Of a stretch of DNA of 48,426 bases, positions 16,454 to 25,086 are shown in pieces. Location of the stretch: NCBI GenBank assembly GCA_963205525.1, contig CAUJJP010000005.1, positions 1 to 48,426 of the forward strand. Reading direction: 5' to 3'. Numbering within the stretch: position 1 is the stretch's first letter; each line of letters starts with the position of its first letter. A program made the position numbers and the translations under genes. The notes beneath the pieces were generated by a model. That model did not search any database, was not told the DNA's origin, and worked only from the letters and a program-made list of their open reading frames with translations. The stretch comes from Pseudomonadota bacterium (GTDB taxonomy: Bacteria; Pseudomonadota; Gammaproteobacteria; Burkholderiales; Burkholderiaceae).

Positions 16454-17970
16454 TGAGACTGACGGCGATTCCTCGCTTGACGGTCGGACTGGTGACGATT
16501 GCCGTCGGCCTGTTGCTGCTGTTCGATCTCGTGTTCCGCCTGTTCCCGAGCGAGGTTGAACAGGCGCGCGAGGCGCGCGTGCGGGTGGCCAACGCGCTGG
16601 CGATCCAGGTCGCCGCCCTGGTGCAATCGCAGGACTGGCGCACCATCGAGCGCACGCTCGCCGCGGTGCAGACCCAGGACCCTGACATCGATTCGATCGG
16701 CCTGCGCAGCGTCGGCGGTGCACTCAAGGCCCGGGCCGGCGACCATGCGCAGCGCTGGCGGCACGGACAGCGCGACAGCGATGCCTTGAGCGTCAATCTG
16801 CTCGTGGGCGGCGATCGCTGGGGCGCGCTGGAGGTGGCGTTCAAACCCTTGCTGCGCAGCAATCCGTCGCTGTGGCTGCTGTCCGGGCCGATGCGCATGC
16901 TGCTCTTGTTCACCCTGGTGGGGGGGGCGCTGTACTTCCTCTACCTGCGCAGCATGCTGTTGTACCTGGATCCTTCGGCGGCGGTGCCGGACCGGGTGCG
17001 CGGCGCCTTCGACGCACTCAGTGAAGGGGTCTTGATTGTCGACTCGCGCGAGCAGGTGCTGCTGGCCAACCGCAGCGCCATGCGCCTGGCGGGCTGCAGC
17101 AGCGATGCCGACATCATCGGTCGCAGCGCCTCTGCCCTGACCTGGCTGCAGGCCATGGGCAAGGATGCCGACCCCGGGCCCTGGCGCACCGCCATGCGCA
17201 GCGGCGAGCCGCTGCAAGGACGCCCCTTCCAGGTCCGCGCACCCGGGCGCGAGCCCTCACAAGTGGTCATCCACTGCTCGCCCCTGCGCGACGAGCGCGG
17301 CAGCGTGCGCGGCTGCCTGGTGACGCTGGACGACGTCACCGAACTCCAGCGTTCGCACACCCAGTTGCTGCAGGTGCTGGCCGACCTGGCCAGTTCCAAG
17401 AAGGAACTCGAGTCGAAAAATTCCGAGCTGGAAACCCTGGCCAGCCGCGATCCGCTCAGCGGCTGCCTGAACCGGCGCGCCTTCTACGCCCGCTTCGCGG
17501 CCCTGCTGCTGCAGGCCCGCGAACAAGGGCTGGAACTGGTCTGCATCATGGCCGACATCGACCACTTCAAGTCCATCAACGACCGCTTCGGTCATCCGGT
17601 GGGCGACGAGGCGATCAAGTGCTTCGCCGATGTCCTGCGCGGTTGCGTGCGAGCCGATGACCTGGTCGGGCGCTACGGTGGCGAGGAGTTCTGCATCGTG
17701 CTGGCTGGGGTGCGGGTGCCGCAGGCGATGGCGATCGCCGAGAACATGCGCGAGCGCCTGGTGGCGGCGCGCGGTGTCGGCGCAGGTGCCGGGCACGACG
17801 TGCGCATGAGCGCGAGTTTCGGGGTCTCTGCGCTCAGCCAGGGTGCGGCGGACGAAGCCCAGCTCATCGACGAGGCCGACCGTGCCCTGTACCTGGCCAA
17901 GCAAGGCGGACGCAACCGGGTCGTGTACTTCAGCGCGCCCCGGCTGGTGGAAACATCCACGCCGGATTGA
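16453..17970 (+). CDS. membrane PAS-GGDEF diguanylate cyclase
   Basis: The 505-residue protein should make c-di-GMP from two GTP. It has a membrane helix near residues 9-31, a periplasmic loop of about 110 residues, a second helix near 145-168, a PAS-like domain (about 178-300), a short coiled coil (SSKKELESKNSELETLASRD) and a C-terminal GGDEF domain. The active site is GGEEF at 409-413. An RADD product-inhibition (I-site) motif at 400-403 sits exactly five residues before it, so feedback inhibition is predicted. The ATG overlaps the stop of the giant gene (TGATG), which suggests translational coupling. As the last gene of the operon it probably links c-di-GMP to synthesis or retention of the giant protein. 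That link is inferred from position only. Confidence 0.93.
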   Translation: MRLTAIPRLTVGLVTIAVGLLLLFDLVFRLFPSEVEQAREARVRVANALAIQVAALVQSQDWRTIERTLAAVQTQDPDIDSIGLRSVGGALKARAGDHAQRWRHGQRDSDALSVNLLVGGDRWGALEVAFKPLLRSNPSLWLLSGPMRMLLLFTLVGGALYFLYLRSMLLYLDPSAAVPDRVRGAFDALSEGVLIVDSREQVLLANRSAMRLAGCSSDADIIGRSASALTWLQAMGKDADPGPWRTAMRSGEPLQGRPFQVRAPGREPSQVVIHCSPLRDERGSVRGCLVTLDDVTELQRSHTQLLQVLADLASSKKELESKNSELETLASRDPLSGCLNRRAFYARFAALLLQAREQGLELVCIMADIDHFKSINDRFGHPVGDEAIKCFADVLRGCVRADDLVGRYGGEEFCIVLAGVRVPQAMAIAENMRERLVAARGVGAGAGHDVRMSASFGVSALSQGAADEAQLIDEADRALYLAKQGGRNRVVYFSAPRLVETSTPD

Positions 17971-18039
17971 GGCCGACACCCGCAGAGCTCGTCAGCTGCG
18001 AGCAGACAGGCGATCGGACATTCGGACAAACGGGCGGCT

Positions 18040-18861
18040 TCACGACCCGGCGTCCCGGCGCCGCACCGCAGGCAGCTCGGCAGCCGGATCCTGGCGATAA
18101 AACTGCGCCAGCATGCGGTACAGCGCCGGCTCGTGCTGCAGCAGATCGTGCGGGGTGACGAAGAAGGCCTCGCTGGCAACGGCGAAGAACTCGTCGGCGC
18201 CGTGGGCGGCATAGGGATCCAGCCAGGTGGCTTCGCCGCGCTGCAGCTCGGCGCGCAGGCGATCGAGCGCCTGCGCCAGCACCTCGCACCAGGCGTGGCG
18301 CGGCAACTCCGGCGGCAGCAGGGGCACGCCGTCGGCCACACCGTCGGCGAGGTCCAGGACGTGCGCGAACTCGTGGATGACGACGTTGTAGGCGCCGGTC
18401 CGCCCGGCCTGGCGCACGTCGTGCCAGCTCAGCATCACCGGACCGCCCGGCATCGCCTCGCCGGCCAGTTCCTCGTCGTAGGCGTGGGTGACGCCGGCCT
18501 CGTCTATCACCTCGCGCCGCGCACGCACCGCGCAGGGGTGGACGACGATGCCGACGAAGCCGTCGTAGCGCTGCAGTCCCAGCTGCAGCACCGGCAGGCA
18601 GGCCTGGGCGGCGATCGCCACCGCGACGTCGTTGGTCAGGCGCAGGCCGCCGGCGGGCGTGAACTCCTTGCGGTCCAGGAACAGGCTGGTGAGCCGGCGC
18701 AGCCCGGCTTCGTCGGCAGGGTCGCGCCGCTGCAGGAAGGGGTAGCGGATGCGGGTGCGCTTCCACAAGTCGTCGGGGATGGGCCGCCGCGCCAGCGCCC
18801 GCGCCTGGGCACGGGCACGCCAGCTCGCCAGCGGCGCGCGCAGCCAGTCCTGCAACTTCAT
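18040..18861 (-). CDS. mtfA: MtfA-type zinc peptidase (Mlc titration factor homologue)
   Basis: The 273-residue protein has the MtfA layout. A cytosolic helical N-terminus (PIPDDLWKRTRIRYPFLQRR) is followed by the zinc motif HEFAH at 163-167 and a downstream GADEFFAVASEAFF segment with the further acidic metal-ligand region. In E. coli MtfA binds the glucose repressor Mlc and has aminopeptidase activity; whether Mlc exists in this organism cannot be seen here. The length is typical. It follows lpxH by 11 bp on the minus strand and may be the last gene of a ppiA-ppiB-lpxH-mtfA transcript. It faces the diguanylate cyclase convergently across 69 bp in which I see no convincing terminator. Confidence 0.9.
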   Translation of the reverse strand: MKLQDWLRAPLASWRARAQARALARRPIPDDLWKRTRIRYPFLQRRDPADEAGLRRLTSLFLDRKEFTPAGGLRLTNDVAVAIAAQACLPVLQLGLQRYDGFVGIVVHPCAVRARREVIDEAGVTHAYDEELAGEAMPGGPVMLSWHDVRQAGRTGAYNVVIHEFAHVLDLADGVADGVPLLPPELPRHAWCEVLAQALDRLRAELQRGEATWLDPYAAHGADEFFAVASEAFFVTPHDLLQHEPALYRMLAQFYRQDPAAELPAVRRRDAGS

Positions 18862-18871
18862 CGATGGAGGC

Positions 18872-19660
18872 TCAGCCAGCGGGTGGCAGGTGCTGCAGGC
18901 CGCCCGCCGTGAGCCTCAGCACGCCGCCGCGTGGCGTATCGGGCACGGAGTCCAGGTCCCAGTCGGTCAGCACGTGACGCGCGCGCCCCGGCGCCAGCGC
19001 CACGACGCCGGGGCGGTGGGTGTGACCGTGCACCAGCCAGTCGGCCCCGGCGGCGTCCAGCCACTGCAAGGCGGCTTGCGGATCCACGTCGGCCCAGAGG
19101 TCGGGGTCATGGCCGCTGGCGAGCTTGCGTGCCTGGCTGGCGGCGCGCGCCGCACTGGCCTGCTGCAGCCGCTGCGCCAGCGGCAGGGCGAGAAAGGCGT
19201 GCTGCCAGTCCTTGGCGCGCGACTGCGCGCGAAAGCACTGGTACTCGGTGTCCGCCAGGCACAGCGCGTCGCCGTGGCTGAGCAGCACGCGCTGGCCGCA
19301 GGCCTGCAACAGCGTGGGGTCGGGCAGCACCGTCCAGCCGCACTGCGCGGCCAACGCCGGACCGGCCAGGAAATCCCGGTTCCCCGCCATGAAGGCCAGC
19401 GGGCGCCGCTGCGCCGCCTGCGCCAGCAGCGCCAGGCAACGCCGTTCGAAGGGCCGCTCGCGCTGGTCGTCGCCGACCCAGAACTCGAACACATCGCCCA
19501 GCAGCAGCACGGCGTCGGCCGCGGTGTGCAGCAGGTGTCCGGCCAGGGCCTCGAAGGTGCGTGGCGTGTCGGCCGACAAATGGAGGTCGGCGATGAAGTC
19601 AATCGCCTGCCAGGCGGCCGGTGCCGTCCAGCGGTGCGGCGACGGCACCGCCGCGCCCAT
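18872..19660 (-). CDS. lpxH: UDP-2,3-diacylglucosamine diphosphatase
   Basis: LpxH hydrolyses UDP-2,3-diacylglucosamine to lipid X and UMP in lipid A synthesis at the inner-membrane surface. The calcineurin-like metal motifs are all present: IADLHL near 23-28, GDVFEFWVGDD, GNRDFL, SHGD, and HGHTHRP near the C-terminus. I use the ATG at 19660 (262 residues); a TTG at 19666 would add two residues and overlap the ppiB stop. The gene begins three bases beyond the end of ppiB and is probably co-transcribed with it. Its length is slightly above the roughly 240 residues of E. coli LpxH because of a short N-terminal extension. Confidence 0.95.
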   Translation of the reverse strand: MGAAVPSPHRWTAPAAWQAIDFIADLHLSADTPRTFEALAGHLLHTAADAVLLLGDVFEFWVGDDQRERPFERRCLALLAQAAQRRPLAFMAGNRDFLAGPALAAQCGWTVLPDPTLLQACGQRVLLSHGDALCLADTEYQCFRAQSRAKDWQHAFLALPLAQRLQQASAARAASQARKLASGHDPDLWADVDPQAALQWLDAAGADWLVHGHTHRPGVVALAPGRARHVLTDWDLDSVPDTPRGGVLRLTAGGLQHLPPAG

Positions 19661-19662
19661 CG

Positions 19663-20166
19663 TCAACCGACGATGGTGGCGCGCCGGATGACCACGTCCT
19701 CCAGCGGCACGTCGTCGTGGAAGCCGCGCCGGCCGGTGGCCACGCCTTCGATGCGGTCGACCACGTCCTGCCCCGCCACCACCTTGCCGAAGACCGCGTA
19801 GCCCCAGCCCTGCTGCGTCTCGGCGCTGAAGTTCAGGAAGCCGTTGTCCTTGGTGTTGATGAAGAACTGCGCGGTGGCCGAGTGCGGCGCGCCGGTGCGC
19901 GCCATCGCCAGCGTGTACTTCTGGTTCTTCAGGCCGTTGTTGGCCTCGTTGGCGATCGGCGCCTGGGTCGGCTTTTGCTGCATCCCCGGCTCGAAACCGC
20001 CGCCCTGGATCATGAAGCCGGGGATCACGCGGTGGAACACGGTGTTGTCGTAGTGGCCCGCCTGCACGTAGCTGATGAAGTTCTGCGCCGACAGCGGCGC
20101 CTTCTCGGCTTCGAGTTCGATCAGGATTTCTCCGGCGCTGGTCTCGAGCTTGATCTGCTGGCTCAT
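19663..20166 (-). CDS. ppiB: cytoplasmic cyclophilin-type peptidyl-prolyl isomerase
   Basis: The 167-residue cyclophilin catalyses cis/trans isomerisation of prolyl bonds. The active-site blocks [13 protein letters not shown] and QFFINTKDN are intact. It starts [14 protein letters not shown] with no signal peptide, so it is cytoplasmic, unlike its neighbour. The ATG at 20166-20164 lies two bases after the ppiA stop, and the two genes are paralogues in tandem. An open frame continues upstream through ppiA in another register, but nothing in that extension resembles cyclophilin. The tandem ppiA-ppiB arrangement is one I regard as common in Burkholderiales. Confidence 0.96.
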   Translation of the reverse strand: MSQQIKLETSAGEILIELEAEKAPLSAQNFISYVQAGHYDNTVFHRVIPGFMIQGGGFEPGMQQKPTQAPIANEANNGLKNQKYTLAMARTGAPHSATAQFFINTKDNGFLNFSAETQQGWGYAVFGKVVAGQDVVDRIEGVATGRRGFHDDVPLEDVVIRRATIVG

Positions 20167-20168
20167 CT

Positions 20169-20717
20169 TCAGTTCTCCAGGACTGCCTTGGTGATGGTGA
20201 CGGGTTGCAAGGGCACGTTGGCGTGCATGCCGCGGCTGCCGGTAGCCAGCGCGCGAATCTTGTCGACCACCTCCATGCCGGCGACGACGCGGCCGAAGAC
20301 CGCGTAGCCGCCGCCGTAGCTGTCCAGCCGCGGGTTGTCGACGACGTTGATGAAGAACTGGGCGGTGGCCGAATTGGGCTCCGCGGTGCGCGCCATCGCC
20401 AGCGTGCCGCGCAGGTTGCTCAGCCCGGCTTCCAGGGGTATCGGGGCCCGGGTCGGCTTTTGCGTCATGTCGGCCGTGAAGCCGCCGCCCTGGATCATGA
20501 AGCCGTCGATCACGCGGTGGAAGACGGTGCCCTCGTAGTGCCCGGCGCGAACGTAGGCGAGGAAGTTCTCGACCGTCTTGGGCGCTTTCGCGGCGTCCAG
20601 CTCGAGCACGATGTCGCCCGCCGTGGTGCCCAGGCGAACCTTCTGCGCCCAGGCGGGTGCGGCCAGCCACAGCGCCGCCACGAGGGCGGCAAGCAAACGG
20701 GTGAGGACGGCTTTCAT
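20169..20717 (-). CDS. ppiA: periplasmic cyclophilin-type peptidyl-prolyl isomerase
   Basis: The 182-residue cyclophilin has a clear signal peptide ([17 protein letters not shown], cleavage expected just before QKVRLG), placing the enzyme in the periplasm. The catalytic blocks [13 protein letters not shown] and QFFINVVDN are present. It is the first gene of the leftward ppiA-ppiB-lpxH-mtfA string and lies back to back with cysS across 242 bp. It differs from ppiB mainly by the export signal and by shorter loops. The symbol follows the E. coli periplasmic enzyme; orthology beyond the cyclophilin family and location is not proven. Confidence 0.94.
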   Translation of the reverse strand: MKAVLTRLLAALVAALWLAAPAWAQKVRLGTTAGDIVLELDAAKAPKTVENFLAYVRAGHYEGTVFHRVIDGFMIQGGGFTADMTQKPTRAPIPLEAGLSNLRGTLAMARTAEPNSATAQFFINVVDNPRLDSYGGGYAVFGRVVAGMEVVDKIRALATGSRGMHANVPLQPVTITKAVLEN

Positions 20718-20744
20718 CGGCGCTGCGGGGGTCTGGGCGAAGCG

Positions 20745-20774
20745 TCGAAGTCTAGCGGGTGCTGTCGATATACT
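20745..20774 (+). promoter_or_regulatory. candidate cysS promoter
   Basis: A good -10 (TATACT, 20769-20774) is preceded at 18 bp by a weak -35 (TCGAAG, 20745-20750). It would give a leader of about 180 nt that includes the decamer array. This is prediction only. Confidence 0.4.
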
Positions 20775-20860
20775 GCCTGCCCCTCCCGGAATGACAGCGG
20801 CGGCTCATCCGAGCCGTGCGCCACCGGCCCGCTGCCGCGCGCGCAGCCGGCAGTGCACTC

Positions 20861-20950
20861 CCCGGTCGCCGATCACCGCCGATCACCGCCGATTGCCACC
20901 GATCACCGCCGATCACGGTTCATCCCCAGCGATCCCTGCCGATCATCATC
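20861..20950 (+). repeat. helically phased decamer array in the cysS leader
   Basis: From 20871 the sequence runs in consecutive 10-bp units: GATCACCGCC at 20871, 20881 and 20901, and close variants at 20891, 20911, 20931 and 20941. A weak unit precedes the run at 20861 and a diverged one lies at 20921. Six units contain GATC. The array ends nine bases before the cysS ATG, and no Shine-Dalgarno sequence is visible between them. Confidence 0.85.
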
Positions 20951-20959
20951 CATCATCCC

Positions 20960-22342
20960 ATGAGCCTGCGCATCCACAACACCCTGACGCGAAGCCTGGA
21001 GACCTTTCAGCCCCTGCAACCCGGCAAGGTGCGGATGTACGTGTGCGGGATCACGGTGTATGACCGCTGCCACATGGGCCACGCGCGCATGGTGGTGGCC
21101 TTCGACGTCGTGCAGCGCTGGCTGCGCGCCAGCGGCTGGGAGGTGACTTATGTGCAGAACATCACTGACATCGACGACAAGATCATCCGTCGCGCCCTGG
21201 AGCGCGGCATCTCCATCCGCGCGCTGACCGACGAGATGATCGCCGCCATGCACCGCGACTTCGCGGCCCTGGGGGTGCAGCGGCCGACACTGGAGCCGCG
21301 CGCCACCGAGTACCTGCCGCAGATGCTGGCCATGATCGGCCGCCTGCAGGACAAGGGCCTGGCCTACCAGGGCCGCGGCGGCGACGTGAACTTTGCGGTG
21401 CGCAAGTTCCCCGGCTACGGGCGGCTGTCTGGCAAGTCGATCGACGAGCTGCGCGCCGGCGAGCGCGTGGCCGTGCTGGAGGGCAAGGACGACCCGCTGG
21501 ACTTCGTGCTGTGGAAGGCGGCCAAGCCCGAGGAACCGGCGGACGCCAAGTGGGACAGCCCCTGGGGCGCCGGGCGGCCGGGCTGGCACATCGAGTGCTC
21601 GGCGATGAGCTGCGCCGTGCTCGGCGAGACCTTCGACATCCACGGTGGCGGCCTGGACCTGCAGTTCCCGCACCACGAGAACGAGATCGCGCAAAGCGAG
21701 GGCGCGCACGGCCCCGGCTTTGCCCGCCTGTGGATGCACAACGGCTTCCTCAACATCGACGACGAGAAGATGTCCAAGAGCCTGGGCAACTTCTTCACCA
21801 TCGAGGACGTGCTGCGCCAGTTCGACGGCGAGACGCTGCGCTTCTTCATGCTGCGCACCCACTACCGCAGCCCGCTGAACTACAGCGACGCCAACCTCGA
21901 GGACGCGCGCCACGGCCTGCGCCGGCTCTACGCCGCGCTCGACGCCGCCGCCCTGCCGGACAGCGACACCGAGGCCATCGACTGGTCGGCCGCGCCGGCC
22001 GCCGCCTTCAAGGCGGCGATGGACGACGACTTCCAGACCCCGGCCGCACTGGCGGTGCTGTTCGAGCTCGCCAGCAACGCCAACCGCGGCGACGCCGCCG
22101 CCGCCGCGCTGCTGCGCCGCCTGGGCGGCGTGCTCGGCCTGCTGCAGCAGGAGCCGCGGCGCTGGCTGCAAGGCGGCGCCACGCTGGACGCCGCCGCCAT
22201 CGAGGCGCAGATCGCGGCCCGGGCGGCGGCCAAGAAGGCGCGCGACTTCGCCAGCGCCGACCGCATCCGTGCCGAACTGCTGGCGGCCGGCATCGAGCTG
22301 CAGGACTCGGCGCAGGGCACGACCTGGACCGCGCGCGGTTGA
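20960..22342 (+). CDS. cysS: cysteinyl-tRNA synthetase
   Basis: CysRS charges tRNA-Cys in the cytoplasm. The 460-residue protein has the class I HIGH variant HMGH at 38-41 and KMSKS at 270-274. The zinc-site residues are Cys29 (YVCGITVYD), the Cys of [10 protein letters not shown], and the His/Glu of FPHHENE. The ATG at 20960 gives the standard start [14 protein letters not shown]; the open frame upstream only translates the decamer array. The length matches the family. It is the first gene of a string with alkA, accA, tilS and lysC. No ribosome-binding sequence precedes the ATG, which is unusual beside its neighbours. Confidence 0.97.
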   Translation: MSLRIHNTLTRSLETFQPLQPGKVRMYVCGITVYDRCHMGHARMVVAFDVVQRWLRASGWEVTYVQNITDIDDKIIRRALERGISIRALTDEMIAAMHRDFAALGVQRPTLEPRATEYLPQMLAMIGRLQDKGLAYQGRGGDVNFAVRKFPGYGRLSGKSIDELRAGERVAVLEGKDDPLDFVLWKAAKPEEPADAKWDSPWGAGRPGWHIECSAMSCAVLGETFDIHGGGLDLQFPHHENEIAQSEGAHGPGFARLWMHNGFLNIDDEKMSKSLGNFFTIEDVLRQFDGETLRFFMLRTHYRSPLNYSDANLEDARHGLRRLYAALDAAALPDSDTEAIDWSAAPAAAFKAAMDDDFQTPAALAVLFELASNANRGDAAAAALLRRLGGVLGLLQQEPRRWLQGGATLDAAAIEAQIAARAAAKKARDFASADRIRAELLAAGIELQDSAQGTTWTARG

Positions 22343-22350
22343 GCCAGCAG

Positions 22351-23001
22351 ATGCCGGCCAGCTCCGCCCTCGCCAGCCCCGCCTACTGGGACGAGGCCTG
22401 CCGCCACCTGGGCCGGCGCGACCGCGTGCTCAAGAAGCTGATCCCGCGCTTCGGCGAGGCCCGGCTGCAAAGCCGTGGCGATGCCTTCACGACCCTGGCG
22501 CGCAGCATCGTCGGCCAGCAGATCTCGGTGAAGGCAGCACAGTCGGTGTGGGACCGCTTCGCCGCCGCGGTCGGCGGCCCCTCGCACCGTCTGGCGCCGG
22601 CGGCGGTGCTCGCCCTGCCGGTGCCGGCGCTGCGCGAGTCCGGCCTGTCGGCACGCAAGGCCGAGTACCTGCGCGACCTCGCCAGCCACTTCGACCAGGG
22701 CCGCGTCCACCCGGCGCAGTGGAAGCGCATGGACGACGACGCGATCGTCGACGAGCTGGTCGCGATCCGAGGCATCGGCCGCTGGACGGCGGAGATGTTC
22801 CTCATCTTCCACCTCATGCGACCCGACGTGCTGCCGCTGGACGACCTCGGCCTGGTGCGCGGCATCAGCCAGAACTACTTCAGCGGCGAGCCGGTGTCGC
22901 GCGCCGAGGTGCGCGAGGTCGGCGAGGCCTGGGCGCCTTTCCGCTCGGTGGCGGTTTGGTACATTTGGCGCAGCCTCGATCCGCTGCCGGTCGAATACTG
23001 A
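22351..23001 (+). CDS. DNA-3-methyladenine glycosylase II family (HhH-GPD)
   Basis: The 216-residue base-excision glycosylase of the AlkA family removes alkylated purines. SIVGQQISVKAAQSVWDRF (52-70) and the helix-hairpin-helix AIRGIGRWTAEMFLIF (138-153) are typical. The catalytic aspartate is expected in VLPLDDLGL (Asp164 or Asp165). It lacks the N-terminal AlkA domain of the longer E. coli enzyme, as in the short MAG-type members. It starts eight bases after cysS, so translation may be coupled. A three-hairpin repeat begins at the base after its stop codon. Confidence 0.92.
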   Translation: MPASSALASPAYWDEACRHLGRRDRVLKKLIPRFGEARLQSRGDAFTTLARSIVGQQISVKAAQSVWDRFAAAVGGPSHRLAPAAVLALPVPALRESGLSARKAEYLRDLASHFDQGRVHPAQWKRMDDDAIVDELVAIRGIGRWTAEMFLIFHLMRPDVLPLDDLGLVRGISQNYFSGEPVSRAEVREVGEAWAPFRSVAVWYIWRSLDPLPVEY

Positions 23002-23073
23002 GCACGCCCCTGGGCTGCGCCCAGCCCGCCCCCGCGGGGGTCAAGAAGACTTGCGGCGGCCCGGCTTTTTCAC
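23002..23073 (+). repeat. three-hairpin intergenic repeat, copy B
   Basis: It begins directly after the TGA of the glycosylase gene. The first two hairpins (GGGCTG/CAGCCC and CCCCC/GGGGG) are intact. The third keeps its left arm AAGAAGAC, but the right arm is eroded to TTTTTCAC, so this copy ends in a T-run like a terminator. The accA ATG is 26 bp further on. Confidence 0.75.
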
Positions 23074-23098
23074 GAGACGGGCCTGACGGGATTCACAG

Positions 23099-24070
23099 AT
23101 GAGCAAACGCCACTTCCTCGACTTCGAGACGCCGATCGCCGAGCTCGAGTCCAAGATCGACGAGCTGCGCTACGTGCAGAACGAGTCGGCGGTGGACATC
23201 TCCGACGAGATCGACCGCCTGTCCAAGAAGAGCCTGCAGCTCACCAAGGACATCTACGCCAGCCTCAACCCCTGGCAGGTGACGCAGATCGCGCGCCACG
23301 CCCAGCGCCCCTACACGCTGGACTACGTGGGCGAGATCTTCACCGACTTCCAGGAGATGCACGGCGACCGCCACTACGGCGACGACCTCAGCATCGTCGG
23401 CGGCCTGGCGCGCTTCAACGGCAACGCCTGCATGGTGATCGGCCACCAGAAGGGCCGCGACACCAAGGAGCGCACCGCGCGCAACTTCGGCATGTCACGC
23501 CCGGAGGGCTACCGCAAGGCACTGCGCCTGATGCGCACCGCCGAGAAGTTCGGCCTGCCGGTGTTCACCTTCGTCGACACGCCGGGCGCCTACTGCGGCA
23601 TCGGGGCCGAGGAGCGCGGCCAGTCGGAAGCCATCGGCCGCAACATCTTCGAGATGGCGCAGCTGGAAGTGCCCATCGTCAGCACCATCATCGGCGAAGG
23701 CGGCTCCGGCGGCGCGCTGGCGATCGCGGTCGGCGACCAGGTGCTGATGCTGCAGTACTCGGTGTACTCGGTGATCTCGCCCGAGGGCTGTGCCTCCATC
23801 CTCTGGAAGACCGCCGAGCGCGCGTCGGACGCCGCCGAGGCACTGGGCATCACGGCGCACCGGCTGAAGGCGCTGGGGCTGGTGGACAAGATCGTCAACG
23901 AGCCGGTCGGCGGCGCCCACCGCGACCCGAAGTGGATGGCCTCGGCGCTCAAGCGCGCGCTCAACGACGCGCTGCGCCAGGTGGCCGACCTCGAGCCCAG
24001 GGAGCTGCTGCAGCGCCGCTACGAGCGGCTGCAGTCCTATGGGCGATTCAGCGACACCACCGCGCGCTGA
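23099..24070 (+). CDS. accA: acetyl-CoA carboxylase carboxyltransferase subunit alpha
   Basis: AccA with AccD transfers the carboxyl group from biotin to acetyl-CoA, the first committed step of fatty-acid synthesis. The 323-residue protein starts [20 protein letters not shown]. It carries the family blocks [57 protein letters not shown] and [11 protein letters not shown]. Length and sequence are typical for Betaproteobacteria. A GGGA about eight bases before the ATG can serve as ribosome site. Its 3' end overlaps tilS by 32 bp. Confidence 0.97.
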   Translation: MSKRHFLDFETPIAELESKIDELRYVQNESAVDISDEIDRLSKKSLQLTKDIYASLNPWQVTQIARHAQRPYTLDYVGEIFTDFQEMHGDRHYGDDLSIVGGLARFNGNACMVIGHQKGRDTKERTARNFGMSRPEGYRKALRLMRTAEKFGLPVFTFVDTPGAYCGIGAEERGQSEAIGRNIFEMAQLEVPIVSTIIGEGGSGGALAIAVGDQVLMLQYSVYSVISPEGCASILWKTAERASDAAEALGITAHRLKALGLVDKIVNEPVGGAHRDPKWMASALKRALNDALRQVADLEPRELLQRRYERLQSYGRFSDTTAR

Positions 24071-25007
24071 ACTGGCGGTGGCCGCCAGCGGCGGCCGCGA
24101 TTCCACCGCCTTGCTGCACGCCAGCGTGCGCGCGGCCAGGGCGCTGGGCCTGCGCGTGCACGCGCTGCATGTCCACCACGGCCTGTACCCCGAGGCGGAC
24201 CACTGGGCCGCGCATGTGCGCCGCCAGTGCCGGCGCTGGGGTGCCGTGTTCCATCAGGCGCGGCTGCAGGACGCGCCGGCACCGGCGCAGAGCATAGAGG
24301 CCTGGGCGCGCGAAGGGCGCTACCGCGCGCTGGCGGCAATGGCCCGCGATGCGGGTTGCGACACCGTGCTGCTCGCCCAGCACCGCACAGACCAGGCCGA
24401 GACCGTGCTGCTGCAGCTCATGCGCGGCGGCGGTGCGCGCGGACTGGCCGCGATGCCGGCGGCGCTGCGGCGCGACGGCATCCACTGGCTGCGCCCCTGG
24501 CGCGACCAGCCGCGCAGCGCGATCCAGGCCTATCTGCAGCGCCACCGCCTGCGCTGGGTGGATGACCCGTCCAACGGCGACCCTCGCCTGGCGCGCGGCC
24601 GGCTGCAGCAGCAGGCCTGGGCGGCGCTGGACGCCGCCTTCCCGCAGGCCGAGGCGGCCCTCGCTGCCGCTGCCGCGCGCGCGAGCGAGGAAGCCCAAGC
24701 CTTGCACGAGCTGGCCACCCTGGACGCGGCCGCCTGCAGCGGCGACGACGGCCTGCGCCTGAGCGCCTGGCTGGGCCTGACGCCGGCGCGGCGCGCGCTG
24801 CTGCTGCGCCACCTGATCGAACATTGGTCTGGGCGCGGCGTACCCGGCACCCTGGTGCGCCGCCTGCTCGCCGAGCTGCCAGGCGCGCGCGCGGCGCGCT
24901 GGCCGGCGCCGGGTGGCGAGCTGCAGCTGCGCCGCGGACTCCTGCGCTACGCGCCGGCCGCTGCCAGGCCTGCGGCCAGCGCCAGGCCGCGGGCGCACGG
25001 CGCCTGA
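24039..25007 (+). CDS. tilS: tRNA(Ile)-lysidine synthase
   Basis: TilS attaches lysine to C34 of tRNA-Ile(CAU) so that it reads AUA codons. The 322-residue protein has the ATP-pyrophosphatase loop SGGRDS at 17-22, where the family usually has SGGxDS. It also has [26 protein letters not shown] and a VDDPSNGD segment. The C-terminal region is short compared with the roughly 430-residue E. coli enzyme, as in other Betaproteobacteria. The ATG at 24039 lies 32 bp inside accA, so coupling is likely. The later ATGs would remove the catalytic loop. Confidence 0.94.
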   Translation: MGDSATPPRAELAVAASGGRDSTALLHASVRAARALGLRVHALHVHHGLYPEADHWAAHVRRQCRRWGAVFHQARLQDAPAPAQSIEAWAREGRYRALAAMARDAGCDTVLLAQHRTDQAETVLLQLMRGGGARGLAAMPAALRRDGIHWLRPWRDQPRSAIQAYLQRHRLRWVDDPSNGDPRLARGRLQQQAWAALDAAFPQAEAALAAAAARASEEAQALHELATLDAAACSGDDGLRLSAWLGLTPARRALLLRHLIEHWSGRGVPGTLVRRLLAELPGARAARWPAPGGELQLRRGLLRYAPAAARPAASARPRAHGA

Positions 25008-25024
25008 GGGCCGCAGCCAGCGCA

Positions 25025-25030
25025 TAGAAT
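25025..25030 (+). promoter_or_regulatory. candidate -10 element upstream of lysC
   Basis: TAGAAT in the context GCATAGAATCC lies 56 bp before the lysC start, in the 79-bp gap after tilS. No good -35 is visible. A similar TAGAAT precedes tRNA-Ser and clpS. Confidence 0.35.
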
Positions 25031-25086
25031 CCGCGGGTTTGCCCGCATCCGCCACCCCGGCGCCGGGCCCCGCAAGCGCGCAATCC

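Noticed and set aside
17971..18039. Terminator between the cyclase gene and mtfA
   Set aside because: Only a 5-bp stem (GCTCG/CGAGC) without a T-tract could be found.
20871..20950. CRISPR array upstream of cysS
   Set aside because: The units are 10 bp with no spacers, and there are no cas genes; it is a simple tandem array.
20816..20959. N-terminal extension of cysS into the leader
   Set aside because: It only translates the decamer array; homology with CysRS begins at the ATG at 20960.
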